From Rhodamnia argentea (Eukaryota; Streptophyta; Magnoliopsida; Myrtales; Myrtaceae), in the NCBI RefSeq assembly GCF_020921035.1, contig NC_063156.1, positions 22,678,283 to 22,742,282 on the forward strand: a stretch of DNA of 64,000 nucleotides, in the 5' to 3' direction. This document shows, piece by piece, positions 1-13,740 of this stretch. A program made the translations under genes and the position numbers. Within the stretch, counting starts at the first letter, position 1; each line of letters begins with the position of its first letter. Below the pieces are notes generated by a model. It did no database searches. It worked only from the letters and a program-made list of their open reading frames with translations, and was not told the DNA's origin.

Positions 1-1950
1 GCAGAAAGAGCTGGATCAATCATTCACTAAGTCTGATCTAACATGAACGTTTGTGGTAGGGAGCTTTATTGGTAAATGGAGCTAAAAAAGTACATGCATG
101 ACATTCTAAGGTGACCATTCCATCCTCAGTAATAAGCATAAAGATGCTCATGAAAGATCAGAAACCTCCGTTTCAGAATAAACGAAGAGATAGAGAAAAC
201 CAAATTTCCACAAATTTAGCTGTTTCAGAGAGACGTAGGTTGTTCTTGGAAAGGAACAGACATCATCATATCATGTCACAGATAGCAAGGAGAAAATAAG
301 CTTAAAATGCGTTATAATAAAGAATCGATATGCAAACAGAATATTAGATCTTCAAGATAACTGACCAAGGTTCTGTAAAAATTGAGATTTAGCAGGAGTA
401 CCTTCTCAATCACCAACTGGGGCTTGAAGAAATCAGAACCCTAAGGAAAAATAGACTAGAAAGAAGATGGACCACCAATCAACCTACACAGAATTTAGAA
501 GAGAGGTGACCACCACCTTGGGAAAAAGATGAGACTCAGAGCCCCCTTAAATACACAGACCTCCACCTAAGATCTAAAGGGCTATGGAGGATGGTGGTAC
601 TTTCACAAAGCTAAGCAAAGTCAGAACTGTTAAACGTTCAACACGTTTCAAAACATGCCGCTTTCAGTAACAAACAAGGGACATTGAGCTGCAATTCCTT
701 TCATTAGAGGGGACTGAAACTTATTAGAGAGAGAGAGAGATGAAAAGATTTTCAACACTATTCATTTCTGAGTTCTCTTCTCATAAGTTTTTTTTTTTTT
801 GGTCATACTCTTCTCATAAGTTAGGTCAAAAGAAAAACAAATGTTTCGCAAACCGCTGTTTCCTTACAATAACCCTTCAACCCATTGCTTATTACCAGGG
901 GCATGACCTCAAAACCAAAAACTTGGGGACTCTGTTTTTTTACGCGCTTTCTGTTGAGGATGCATTGAACAATCGCTTTCATCGGAAGAAGTTTCATAGA
1001 AAAAACCACAATGTCATATCCCTCATCCTTATAGGAAACTGTTCAAAGGTTGGTTATACTTACGAACAAAAAAAAACAAAACTTTTGCCGGAAACAAGGT
1101 GGTTGCAGAGTTTCAAGTTGCTAAGAAAATATTCCTTCCAGCGACGACCAATTATTCCTGTTGAAGCGCCTTTAAGTATAATAAACTCTCCCAACTTTGT
1201 AAAGACGAGGTTTTGGACTAAACCCATAATTCTGAATGAGACAAAGAAGAGATTTTTGATAAAAATCCAACAAGAAAAGGCCCCCCCTTTTTTTTTTCAA
1301 CTTTTAACCCATCATTGACTAAAGATCTACCAGTTCTAGTAAAAGGCGGAGGCTTTAAAGTGCAGAAACAACGTGAGCTCGGTGGGTTGAAGAAGGCGTG
1401 GTTTTTGAGTGCGATCAAAGCCAGCGCGACTCTCATGATTGTGATTTCCTTTAAAGAACAAGGAAATGTGAAGTGAGAGAGACGATAACAAACAACTGGC
1501 CCAGAAACGTGAGATTAACGTGTTAATACCTGACGAAATGCCTGCAAATCAGCACCCAGAAAAAAAGTTGACGCGAAGGCCTGAAGCGCACTGCGACGCG
1601 GAAGGTGGACGGGGACAGAATCGTTTCGAGGGACAGATTCCGAGAGTCATTTACGTTTTTATAGGCAGGAGGGTTTTCCCCAAAAACTTAGATTTTGGTA
1701 TGAATGTGCAGAGATTAGCACTCTGGACCTCTTTTGGACATACCATGTCCGCTGTCTCGCTGAGGAACCCGGTGACAATGAGGCCGTCGCCCAATTGAAA
1801 CTGCCTCTAAGATTATCACTAAGTTGGAAATGGTAGCGATTCAAGGAAACTAACCGCCTTAGAGGTAACTTCTTACTTTGCTCGTGCACATGGACCAGTT
1901 TGGTAGTTGACTTTGTTTGAAGGGAAATTTTCGGTTCACCCAGTCCTTTA

Positions 1951-2212
1951 GGGCACGCATGACAATATTTCTAGAGTAAAATTTCTGCTCCAGAATTGCT
2001 TTTAGAGCATAAATCCATTTGGTACCGCAATTTCTGGAGTAGAAATTTGTTTAGTTATGCAATTTCATTTTTCTACTTTTAGAGTATTTTTTTGCTTTAA
2101 AAGTAGTTTTGGAGCCACTTGAAGAAGTAAAAAAAGAAAATTTTACTTATCTTCAAAAGTAGAAAAATCAACTTCTGCTCAGAAGCAGAAGTGTTGCCAT
2201 TCGCGCCTGCCC
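1951..2212. mobile_element. Tourist-like (PIF/Harbinger) MITE
   Basis: The element begins GGGCACGCATGACAATATT and ends in an imperfect inverted copy, GAAGTGTTGCCATTCGCGCC then TGCCC. A TTA trinucleotide lies directly on both sides (1948-1950 and 2213-2215), which is the target duplication expected of PIF/Harbinger MITEs. The body is made of repeated TTCTACTTTTAGAG-like words with no coding capacity. Related copies lie at 19710-19920, 26995-27401 and 61917-62534. Confidence 0.65.
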
Positions 2213-2387
2213 TTAACTTTTGCTTAGTTGGCTCTTCGAAATTACAACTTGGTCAAGTGCAACTTGCCAATTTTTACAATCTTCAAAATTAATTTGCAAC
2301 GACTTTTGAGATATGTTACAAGAGATTAAAGGGCCCAATTCCCCTTTAAAAAAATTTAAAAATCAACTTTAACTTGAATATCAATTA

Positions 2388-3003
2388 GAAAAAATTATCT
2401 AAAAAGTTATAAACATATTGCATTTTGGCTAATTCAAACTTAAATATTTCAATGTGTCAATTGAGTCTTAAAAGTTTTCACGTTTTGTCAATTGATTTCA
2501 TTCGATCAATTTTGATAGGAAAACGCTTACGTGGTGGTCTAGTTAGCGTTGGTCATCCTATGTGGCTTACGCCGCCAACGTGAATAATTTTTTAATATTT
2601 TTTTTGAATATTTTGTATTTTTTCTTTTCTTTTTGCCAGTAGTCGGTCTCGGGCGATGACCAAAGAGGATTGGACCTTGCCTGCGGATGGCAAGGGCAGC
2701 CCTTGCCAAATATGGCAAGGGTGACCCTCGTTCAGAGTCGTTGAGGGCCGCGACTCCCTCGCTTGTGGTCGGTAGAAAAGAAAAGAAAAAGAATATAAAA
2801 AGTTCAAATATCATTAAAAATGTCAATGTTACCACCGGTTGCGCCACGCGGTTGGTGTCCAAGTCAACAATTTTCGATCAAAATTAGATAGATGGACTGA
2901 ATTGGCAAAATAGAAAAGTGTTTACGACTCAATTGGTTCAATTAAAATATTTAAGACTCAATTGATCAAAGTGCAATAGGTTTAAGACTTTTTGGATAAT
3001 TAT
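2388..3003. mobile_element. Non-coding element with long terminal inverted repeats
   Basis: About 110 bp at the left end (words such as AATTATCTAAAAAGTTATAA) is repeated in inverted, diverged form at the right end (RC: AATTATCCAAAAAGTCTTAA). Both arms consist of short AATTGAGTCTTAAA-type repeats around a GC-richer centre at about 2640-2770. There is no coding capacity. Similar elements occur at 26455-26872 and 33562-34258, and a related type at 35795-36262. I cannot assign the superfamily. Confidence 0.5.
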
Positions 3004-5617
3004 TCTGCTTCAATTTTAGCCTTAATTTGTTTTGTTTACTAATAAAGCACCAAATTTAGCATGAGTTTGCTCTAGGCCAACTTTTTTTTACTCGTAAAAA
3101 AGCAACAATTTTAACTTGAGTCCCTACTTTGGCCCAACTCTTTTTTACTCATAAGAAAAGCACCAGTTTTTTGTCAGTACCCAAATTTAACTCCCATCAA
3201 GTTTCTGTCTAGTGATGCCGTTAAATATTTGACGTGTCATTCCTTGTGCAGTCGAAGGAAACTTGATAGGAGTCAAATTTGGGTACCGACGAAAAATTTG
3301 TACATTTTTATGAGACCAAAAAAAAAAATTTTTTGCACTGTAATTGAGACCTAAGTTGAAATTTTATTCTTTTTTTACAAGACAAAATAATTCCGGGTCA
3401 AAATCGGGTTAGGAGTTAAAGTTGGTGTTTTTAATGAGATCAAAGAAAGTTTATACCAGAATTGAAATCCAAATTAAAGTTGGTGCTTTTGAAGGGCATT
3501 AAGCTGAAACTAATTTTAGCCATTTACCGGCATAATTCATTATCCATGACAAGGAGACGCATGATTCCACGTCCGTTATTACGATAAAATCAATGTGCAC
3601 CAATATCTTCTAGAAGCTGACTTATAATAATAATAATAATAATGGCTCTAAACCTTGATTTGACTTCATAATTAACTTCTCGTTTGGCCTATTATATCCT
3701 GCCACCTGGCAGAAGAACATTATAATCGAGTTCGTTAGCCCAAAATGACTCATTCAACAGCAAAAAGAATCTATTCACCAACCATGCTGATTGCTTTCTC
3801 GACTAAGAAATGAGCATGTGGAGTGTCCGCGGATTTAAACATCACCACCTTAATCTGATTTTATCACTTCACCGGATATGGATCCGATGAGTTACTTATT
3901 CAGGCTTTAGTTTGCATCTTACGTGATCCTTAAATTCAATAGAATTTGCTGCGATTCTATCAAAAAGAAGTTAATCAGCCAAAAATTATAACCGGATCCA
4001 CGTTCAAGAATGAAGTTGGAAAAAATTTTAAACGGGTGGAACCGTATATCTTGATTTTGACTATACGGGGGAGGATGAAAAAGGCTTTTGATACCGTCCG
4101 GGAGCCATCTCTGGGCCACATATGGTGAATGAATTGAACTTTAAAGGCGTGTTTGTTTGAGCAAACGAGTACTCTGCAAATTAGTTTTTTCTGGATTTTC
4201 ACATCATTGGTTTGTTGAAAATCATCGGTCCGCTGAAGACGGTCAAAAGGGAAGATGACTGCTTAAAAGTCGGGAAAATGAATTCCATAACCCGAAAAAG
4301 GAGAAACCTTCAATCGATAGATGCCATGATTCGTAGGTACAGAGTGCCAATACTCGACATCACACTATATTTTCTCGGATAAATCGGACATACTGTTGCA
4401 TACCGTCAAATCAACAAAGGATTCTACGCTTTGCCAAACTCGCCAAACACAGGGTTGATGCTTTCCTGGTGTCGCCATTGATCTAAAAGACTCGTTAGAT
4501 GGTAATGGAATCTCAACCCCCAATATTTGTTATTCTGAGAATTAAAGTGGTAATTGACAAAAAAAAGAAAGAAAGAGGTTGGTAGGGTGGGTCCCCGTAG
4601 CTGGCGTTTGAATGCGTTGAATGAAAGCGACGTCGTTTTCTTTGCCAAGCGCACGTACGAGGCTCCCCATGTGAACGCGAGTGTCGGCGCGCCGGGCCAT
4701 AAATCACGGCCCCCCTTCCTTTTTTTCTATTCAGATTTCTCTCGAAAATTGCAACTGCAAGAGAATTTACTGAGGCGGTGAAAAAGTGGAAGAAGGCGGT
4801 CAAATGGGGCTGATTTAGTGGGGCCCTTTGCTGACCTCTTGGGAACTTCAGGTCAACTAAGAATTGAATTGCAAAAAAACAAAAAGAAAAAAAGAAAAAA
4901 AAAGCCTTTTTTGTGAACTCGAGACTTTCGACATCGATATCATCTTAAAAGTAATTAAATTACTAACAGGAATTCCGCAATAAAAAGAACAAATTTTGGC
5001 AATTTACATAAACTCGAGACTTCGACAATGATATAATCTTAAAGCTAAGCACTCCGATTCTAAAAGTTTCTATCATCGAATATTACGTAATAGTCTAACT
5101 TCAAGCAAGACTATTCTTGATAAGGAGGCTTACGTTTGTTGATGTTTCGACCCTTCGGTTGCCAAGTGTCAACGATCCAATTTATCCACGACATAGGAGG
5201 AGATGCTAGAAGCCGTCCTATCTTTTGCACCATTGAGGAAGTCCACCTACGAGTTTGAAGGTGGGCATAAATTCTCTACTCTCCGAACTTTGCCTAATCT
5301 TGATTCCCTCTTTTTTTCTCCAGAGATTTTAACACAAGTTGAATTCCTATTGGGACAAAGGAGCCCAAGATCAACCGACTTTTTTTTTATTCCAATCTGA
5401 CGTTTCCGTTGTCGACATGTTAAAAAAGCCCCAATCGACGGAGCAATTCTCTCAAGACCATCCATGTCCCTTTCCGTCCATTGCGCAATCGCAATCACAT
5501 TCTAATCGAAGACTCGGACTATCGGTTTCATGCCTTTAACGTCGGGGTCACGATTCCATTAAAAAAGAGAAGCAGACAATGTCTCCGTCGCCGCCGACGT
5601 TTTGTTGGTACCGACGG

Positions 5618-5685
5618 GCTGCTCGCATTGATGGGGCTTTTAAAATTGAGAGCTGCTCGCATTGATGGGGCTTTTAAAGTTGAGA
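5618..5685. repeat. 34-bp tandem duplication
   Basis: Two adjacent 34-bp units share the word GCTGCTCGCATTGATGGGGC and differ at one base. No function is evident. Confidence 0.8.
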
Positions 5686-6062
5686 GAGAGAGAGGGGCGA
5701 TAGGACGACAAAAGATAGTTCGAAATCAAACAACAAAACCAAGCAAGTTCCGCGTAACAGACCGGAAAAATTTGCCGATGATGGCGCTGCGTATCGTTCG
5801 CAGTCTTGTTGGATCTGAAATAGACAGTTCGGTGGACAGCAAAAGATAAGACACACTTAAAAACTTCTCAATATTGTGGTATAATCTTTTATGAGTAAGG
5901 TATAAACTGCAAGAACACAAAATTGTGGTACACCGAGATGATGATGTACACAAAGCATATGACAAAAGCTCTATTAACATGAAAGAGAAAGAATTGGATT
6001 TTCTAAAGCCACTGGTAATGTACAAAAACACGCCCTTTCGGACGCACATTAGCAGAACAGTT

Positions 6063-9000
6063 CTATGATAGCCTCAGCGCCATTTCATGAAGAAGGGCTC
6101 GCCTCTGCGTGGAATTGATTACTTGATTGATCTCCGCATTCTCAAGAACGTCAGCGATCATGGCGGCTGCATGACCAAGAGGCTCCTCGGCCGTCCTTTT
6201 CAGCATGAAGGCCTGCTCAATACATCAGAAAACCATTCATCTAAAAAGAAAAGCACACATCAAATGACGGGCACTACAGCAGACTTGATGGTTCCAAAGA
6301 GGAGGGAAAAAACTATCTGAAAATAGTTTGATCCAATGGACTCGAGGAGTTTTTGCTCTTAAGCTAGAGTTTGGCTTTGAATGCATGGGTCAAAACGCAT
6401 GATAGTGCTTCATAGGGCTTATAAATCCAAATTTCCGCATATATTTCGAAGCACCCTCAAGTTTTGTATATTCACGGAAGTTCATTACCAATCTTGATAT
6501 TGGGTCCTTCAGATGTTAGTGCACTAGCATGCGATAAAAGAGTATTGTCCGAGTGAGCAAGTTACAAACATAAGAGAGCCTATCCCTTCATCATAATGCT
6601 ATCCTGGCAAGGGCCCAGTGAAATAATGAACAGGCCACATTTGAAAAGATTCGATCTCACAAGTCCCAGTTGAGAAATTTTACACTGGCGTCATAGGACC
6701 ATCCGAAAACTGGTAGATTAAGCGTTCCAGGTTGAAGAGCTATTAATTACCAGGGGATCTTCAGAACAATTCCAAGTTACATGTAAGTTGAGAGAGCATT
6801 TCTTTCAAATGAATATCATGGGAAGGAAAGATAGTCCCACTAAAACCATCCATACATCCTTATTGACTGCATGATAAGTTCTCTTCCTAGATTTCCAAAA
6901 GTCACATTTATAGAGTAATCAGTTGGTAATCAAGATGCGTAAAGTCCACCGTAGTGATCAACAACCATGTCAATGAAAATATCTGTGGCGATGCATGTCT
7001 GCCCCAACCCACCCACAAGCTTCATGCAAGGTGGACCAATGGATGTACTAATCTGTGCCCTCGAGCAGTAAGCGAGTACGTTTGAACACACACATGCTGT
7101 ACAGAACAAATGCAACCGACACAGAAAGGAGGAACATGGGAAGAGAGAGGTGGGGTTGACACAAGCAGTGCAGGGAAAGGAAATCACCTGTCCATGATGG
7201 GATATGGCCAATGTACATGGTTGCTGAAACCAAGGTTCCCCATCAATTTGAACAGGTAATGCAGCAAGAAGCTGTATCTTGATTGACTGCCCTTGAGCAA
7301 GTCTTTGTGCACGTGAAAGACCCACCTTTTAAAAAGCAGCAACACAAAGAATCACTGCACTGGCTAAACTTGAACAGTCATTCACCACTATCACTACTTA
7401 TGCCTTTAATAACTCTGTCTGACATTTATTACTTTTTGTTACTCTGCAGGATGCAAGTTCAAGTCATAGCAACATGTATTCAGTCAATTTACATACTTGC
7501 CCAAAGTAAGATTCTCAAATTCAGCCTAGACTAAATCACCACCAAAACACTTTCCATACATTCTCACGTTGTATAGCCATCTGTACTCAACTTTGGGCCT
7601 TGGTCCAAGTTACCGAAGTGAACACTTCCCATGCAATCTCAAAAGGTAAAGCCATCTGTACTCAACTTTGGACCATTTCTGTTATTACCAAACTGAAGGT
7701 TCTCAGTCAAATCATAATTTCTGTCCAAGAGCCCCAAGTCGTCTTCTCTAAAAGGTTTTTACAGAATCTTATCTGAATTATTAAAAACCAATTTAATCTA
7801 CGAGATGGAACTTAAAATCAACATGAAGCTTCCCAAGATGCTATCTGATTCACTAGAGAGCAAATCGGTTTAATTTACAAGGTGAAACACAAAAATACCT
7901 GAAGCTTCCCAAGATGCCATGTTCCTGATATGCTCACGACCTCTAGTATTTTATCATGCATAGATTGTGGGTCAAAGTTATCGTTAGTTTCCTCCTCATT
8001 TTGCCATAGATCTACGCCACCCATGTAGCTTCTGATGTTGGCTACAAGCACACCTTCTGCGTCCTACGAACATCATAAAATCATTATCTAAGCAACTTAA
8101 ACTAGTCTGTGCTTGCTGGATGAGAGCTGCTCGAGTGCTGCTTAGCCCAATTAATAACCCCCAATAAAAAAGCGAAGAACTAAGCCACGCATTGATATAT
8201 CATGCAACTATTCATAATACGCACCTCTGGGACTTCTACCTCAACACCATCTACAACAAGGCGAACTTGCCAAGGAAAATCTGCGAGTGTCCGGTCTATT
8301 ATACTCTTGGCACCTTCTCTTGCATAAAGAACTTTGTTCATGAACTGAAATAGTAGCAACAAACTCTAAGATTGGAATATCCATTGTCAAGAATACAGTT
8401 AATTCTCCACCAGAAAAGACGTATCCAATTCTCGTCGAGCATGCTGAGGCTGGAAAGCAGCAAGCAGACATCTCCTCTCCATATGGCATGTCATAAAATT
8501 ATTAGGACTACCTCATGAAGCTAACAGAAGTTCATCTCATACCAGGATGCCTTGCGTATTCAAAGTTGCATAGAACTCTCAACAATCAACCAATAAACGG
8601 AAGGTGCAAGAATATGAGTTCTACTCACCCAGCAAGTTAACAATCTCAACAAAGGAATATCGAGGAACAAGATTTAGCAAATAGATCCATGACGTAGTGA
8701 CTAGTCCCCACAACAGCAAAGCAAAAGTTACAGCAAAAATTTATCTCCATCATAAACAAGCCAAAAATGTGGAAGTGCTTTTAGCCTCTCCTTGAGGCTC
8801 TACCATTAATGGTGCACATCCAATATACCATCTTCTTCTACACCTATAAAATTCCAAGCACCATAGCCACACAACTTGGGGAGCTATAGCTTCCAAACCA
8901 TCGGCCAGCAAAAGTTAAGGGAATTTGCACAAAGTTACATTTGCTTGTCTTTGTGATGCCGAGAATTTTCCACTCGTTAAAAAAAGGAGAAATATAACTA

Positions 9001-12000
9001 CACTCCGCGAGATGATAACCGTAGATAGCATATGTCTACTGATAAACTCTTCCCTAGCACTCAACCTAGTGCTACAATTCTCTTTTGGAGCCACAAAGCA
9101 ACTACTACAGCCAGAAAATAAAGGAACAACACCTAAATTACTGTATACATGCTTGAAGGTCAGAGCTTAAGGTTAGCTCCAACAGGTAAACAGGCAATCT
9201 AGCACATCAAATAAAAGATCCTCTCTGAAACATAAGACTCTTCATAATTTCTGCAATATCTGAAGTCACCTGATTGTAGAACTTCTCAGGGTTCTCCTCT
9301 CTCAAATTATGTATGTCCAAGGCAACCTTTGCATCACAACCAATTCCTGTAAACCACAAAAGGTCAGCAAATATAGGTTCTTGTGTGCCATTATACATAA
9401 CATTCCAATAAATGCACCATACAGTGGCACAAAGCAACCTGTAGCGATAATTTTGATAATGTACTACAAAAAGATATTTCATATATTTCCAGTAACACTT
9501 TTTTCACATTAAACCTGAAATTTTAGACTTGTATATGAACCATATCCCTTAAATCGAGGACAAACTCTCGCTTTGAAAAATGTAATCAGCTCATCCTACT
9601 TACTAGCAGATGTCTAAAACTCCAGAGGACCATCACAGATGATGGGTAGGCAACTCCACTGGTGGAAGATGCCTACTTATTGCTGTCATCCAACTATGTT
9701 AGCTTCATCCGGTGGTTTGGGGTTGGGGGGTTCAAAACTAATTGGTCATTGTTACAATTCAAAATGAAGAAGAATACGATATGCCAATACATTAGAACCA
9801 TGCTGTACTGATCAATATAAATGGCAAGGAAAAGACAAATGAGAAGGCTGACTATCCAAACGTCAGAGCGATGGCCAGAACATGTCCAGCGAAGGACCTA
9901 CAGCTGATCAGAAAAGCTCCATTCCCAATGCATGCATGCAACCATATAAATTGTCCATGAAATAATTTTAAAAAACCTTTGCTTGGACGCATGTACACTT
10001 ACCAATATAATTGTTCATAAACTTGGGATTTTGAAGTTGTTTGCCCTGTTGATTAATGATTGATACCTTCCATCGGTCAAGAAGTGTAACTGCAGCATGC
10101 TCTATCTGGTTTAACAATGCGAATAGACCTCCTTGTCTCTCCACTGAGCCTAATCCACCTCCCCAAGACAAAACCCTAGACAGATCATTTCCAGTTCCTG
10201 CTGGAAGAATAGCTACTGGAGGTGGAGAATCAAAATTCTGCATGTCAATCTTATCAAGAACCCAGCCTACAGTACCATCTCCCCCACACACAAGGACTCT
10301 AAAATGAGGCACCTTCCTGAATAGATGAAGACCAACTTCTGGTCCTTGTGTGGAGCTCAACTCGAAGACCTATAAATCAACAACCTCGTCAGAAAGAACA
10401 ACAGAAATAGATGAACCAATAGAACCCCAAAAGAAAAAAAAAGAGACCAGTCTCCATAGTCCATACCAAAAGGATGACTTCACAGCTATCCACAAGAGAG
10501 CCTTACTCTATAGGGGTGCTCACACTTTACTAATAGAATTTCAAGTCAAAGGCTACTCTTATGTTCTACCAAAGAATATATCAGTGAACTAGCATAGTTA
10601 CAGATCATTTAAGATATGTACTCTTGACTATGCTAATGTTTTTATTATAAAAAAGGGCTCAGATTATTTATCTATACATTTAACTTTTGTCGTACTAGAA
10701 CCCTAAGCCGCAAATTATCATACTGGGCTAGACCTCCGTGAACTGGGTCAAAGGACTGCTACAAGAAAGAAGCTGCACCATGCTCAACTGTCGCTAGAAG
10801 TTCGGGATTCTCCTACATTTACTAGAATAAAGTGGCACTCCACTCACAAAAAAGTGGATGAAATGAAAGCACGCAAGTTGAAATAACATATCTTCACTCC
10901 TTTGTATCATACTTAACTTCCAAACAATCAGAACGCATGATCTACCATTTGGGAAATCATTAACAGCTTTTATGTTGCCTTCTTTTATGTTATACTTACT
11001 AAGCAAAGAGAAAACGCAAGTCATGAATACAAACTCATCACCAGCACACTCAATGGTTCCTGTACTTCTCAACAATCATTTACACAACTTATTCAGTTTT
11101 CCATATAGTACTGGCATTGAAGGAGCTATAGAGTTGTCAAAGCTACAATTTCCAAACGCTGTGTTGGAAATCAAGTTCTAAAATAGATTATAAATTAGCT
11201 CCATACATGGACCGTGTTAAGCAGAACTCACTTCATACAGAGTTTATACATAACCTAGAAAAGACATACTGCTTAAGATGCACCAAATAAACCATGCAAC
11301 TACATGGGATCGTCTACTGCCGATAAGGAAGCTTGAGGAGGAAAGAAGAGATATGCAGACTTTATCATTTTGTCACTGTTTCTTTGTGATGTACGGTGTT
11401 CACTCCAAGGGTTATTGTGGGACCATCTCAACAACCAGAAGAGGGTGAAGGAGGTGAAGAGGGATAACAGAAACGAAGGAAATTAGATGCAACCATTAGA
11501 TGTTGGTTGACTGATATCGAACCTGAACAGGATTGAGAAGAACGTTCATTCGTTGTCTAAGAGAGTTCCCCCGCTGAGCTCCACTCTTTTTATTAGTAAA
11601 AACTAAAAGAGGTCTTGCATCTGGAGGCAAATCAATTAATTCGTATCTTTGTTTCACGCCTATCTTCTGATCCTCATCTCTCTGAGCAAATGGTCTACTT
11701 GTGGAACTGGTTTCTCCATGCAATTCTTCATCTACCTTACCATTTTGAAGAGAAACACTAGTGCCCACTTCCTCACTGTGATTTTTTCCAATTTTCTGAG
11801 AAAAATCAGCTGATGAGCTCGTATCAGCAGTGCTTTCAGCTGTTGTGTCACTACCACTCGCACTATTTCCGGTATTAGTGGAAGATCCACTTCTGTGCTT
11901 TGACTTCTTTCTTCGACTCCCAATACTTGCCCGCATTGTAGATGCAATCTCATTGGCCCCATGAGTGATTGAACTGAAAAATCCACCCGAGGCACTGTGG

Positions 12001-12686
12001 CTCAGATCTTTGACATTCAGAGGGGATAGAATCAATTTTCTAAATTGGCCTAAATCACAAATATCATTGGATACGCTATTGTGGCAGTCAACGTGCACAA
12101 GTCTTTGACACCAAAGGCAACACCACAGGGGAGATCCACCAAGAAACGATCCACTGCATGGCTCTTCGCAATAACTACAGAAAAATGATTCCTCTGGATG
12201 ATCCGTTAATTCAGCCCAGCACAGAGTCCATTGGTGTACCACATGGTCATATCCAGTCATTGACACCGACTTGCAGTCCTTGTGAGCTGCTGAGGAGCAG
12301 CTTAAATGAGCCGCTGTGCCGCAAACACTGCATCGATAGATGAAACTGTCTGAAGCACCCATAGAGCCCAGAGCCTGGGAAGTAGATGTGGAATTCAAAC
12401 ACACAGAACAGTTTAAACCACGCGATACGGCTTCTGGCGTCCATGTATGAGGAGCTTTGGGGACCTTTTGCCTGGACGTTGGATTTTTTTTAGATTTGGC
12501 TATGGCTTTCATCCAACTTAAATTGATGTTCCGTCTCCATTGGAAAGCCGTGTACAGGATAGTACATATCCCCACTAAACCGCCAATGAAGCATGAAAGG
12601 AGGAGGAGATGGGACTCGGCCAATTCAATGCTACCAATGTTCTTCCACCTAGGAAGCAACACGCCATATTCACCATCCTCAGCCAT
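6063..12686 (-). CDS. DGK1: Diacylglycerol kinase, DGK1/DGK2 type (7 exons, 726 aa)
   Basis: This enzyme phosphorylates diacylglycerol to phosphatidic acid in plant lipid signalling. The exons are 12686-11523, 10369-10003, 9346-9270, 8344-8225, 8063-7899, 7325-7188 and 6212-6063. All introns are GT-AG and the phases join without a break into 727 codons including the stop, which is the usual length for plant cluster I DGKs. The protein has an N-terminal hydrophobic anchor (residues about 26-48) followed by a basic stretch. Two cysteine/histidine-rich C1 domains follow (about 80-138 and 151-210), then a Ser/Thr-rich linker (about 260-335). The catalytic domain starts near 358 and carries GGDGT at 417-421, and an accessory domain runs to the C terminus. 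Start: the ATG at 12686 gives the conserved MAEDGEYG opening. DGK1 and DGK2 cannot be separated by eye, though the resemblance to Arabidopsis DGK1 is strong. Membrane location is inferred from the anchor. Confidence 0.95.
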
Positions 12687-13740
12687 TTTCCAAACTACGT
12701 TATCGTCATTCTAAAGGAGACACCTTGGACTACATCGCACTCCAACAAATTCCTTCATCCATCCCAATACCGAAACCCAATCAACACATACTCCACAATG
12801 GAAAATTTCGCGTTCCACCAAGTTTAACACAATGTACTGTTTCAACCTCCAGAAGCTAGTCCAGGATTGTCCCCAGTGCAGAAGCTACCAAGCCTTGAGG
12901 CTCAAATGGCAAGAGGGCCTAAAGTGCATACGTGGAGCTTTCAATCTGTCATTGCAAATGGGGGATAAAAGCAGGAAACGTAATTCAAATCCAATCTACA
13001 TTGAGCGAGGTAAGCTCGTCCCACTAAATACCAGATAGAACCAACGAAGAAACAATCAGCGAACGATCCCGAATCCACAACTCCCCACTGAAGCAGACAA
13101 GACAGAAATAAAGACAAACCAATTACCAAATCAATACATGAAGAAGACCAACCACATACGCGAGTTTCACCAAAACTAAAAAAAAGAAGGAACACCTCCC
13201 CCCCCAAAAAAAAAAAAAAAGAACGGCAAACAGTTCCGAAGCAGTCAAGACTATCGGAAAACTCACAGACGAACGACCCGATCGCTATACTGAAGATCTG
13301 GAGAAGAAAACTTGCGGCAACAGACTCCGATCCCCCAACCCGCCGACGAAGATGCAGAAAAACAATCACCCCAATAAAGGAAAATCGCCACAATCCGGCG
13401 GACAGGGATAGAAATGAGAACCCAACGTCGCTCGAGATCTGCAAAACAACGCGAATTCGAAGCAGAGGCTCGATTTCCGACTGAGAAGATCGATAAAGTT
13501 CAAATTATATATTGGGGTTTCGCTTTTTCTCCGGTGTCCGTGTTGCTTGCGGGGGTGGAGGGAATCTCTTCTTCTTCGTCGTGCTGGGGATTCTAAAACG
13601 GAGAGACATGGAGAGCCAGATACGAATCTTGTTCTGCCCCCTGGCTTTCCACGTGGCGAGACGAGGGCGACACAATTACGACGGTGGGACCTACTTAGGT
13701 GGTGACGTGGACTACTAAGGGTACACGTCACCGGGGCCGA
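12687..13740 (-). promoter_or_regulatory. Probable promoter and 5' leader of the DGK gene
   Basis: DNA upstream of the DGK start codon. A palindromic CCACGTGG (G-box/ABRE core) lies at 13649-13656, with further ACGT cores at about 13705-13710 and 13722-13728. Plant DGK1 genes can have a non-coding first exon, and a possible donor (CTTCA|GTATAG on the minus strand) lies near 13290. The first exon and its splice sites are inference. Reading frames in this stretch have no known domain. Confidence 0.35.

Larger units (their letters stand above)
1..6062. other. Gene-poor intergenic DNA left of the DGK gene
   Basis: I recognise no gene here. The open frames are short, overlap one another on both strands, and show no known domain or plausible splice chain. 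The stretch contains a Tourist-like MITE (1951-2212), a long-inverted-repeat element (about 2388-3003), a short TAA microsatellite near 3626-3645 and a 34-bp tandem duplication near 5618-5685. GC-richer patches at about 1330-1450, 4570-4720 and 5570-5850 could be promoter or leader DNA of genes outside the window, but nothing in the sequence proves this. The stretch just left of 6062 includes the unannotated 3' UTR and polyadenylation region of the DGK gene. Confidence 0.6.

Noticed and set aside
740-1318. A 192-codon open frame on the plus strand
   Set aside because: Rich in Phe/Lys/Asn from A/T runs, no known domain, no splice context and heavy overlap with frames on the other strand.
12941-13444. 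A 167-codon minus-strand frame upstream of DGK
   Set aside because: Its codons come from T-rich and G-run low-complexity DNA, and its position fits the DGK leader. No protein family is recognised.
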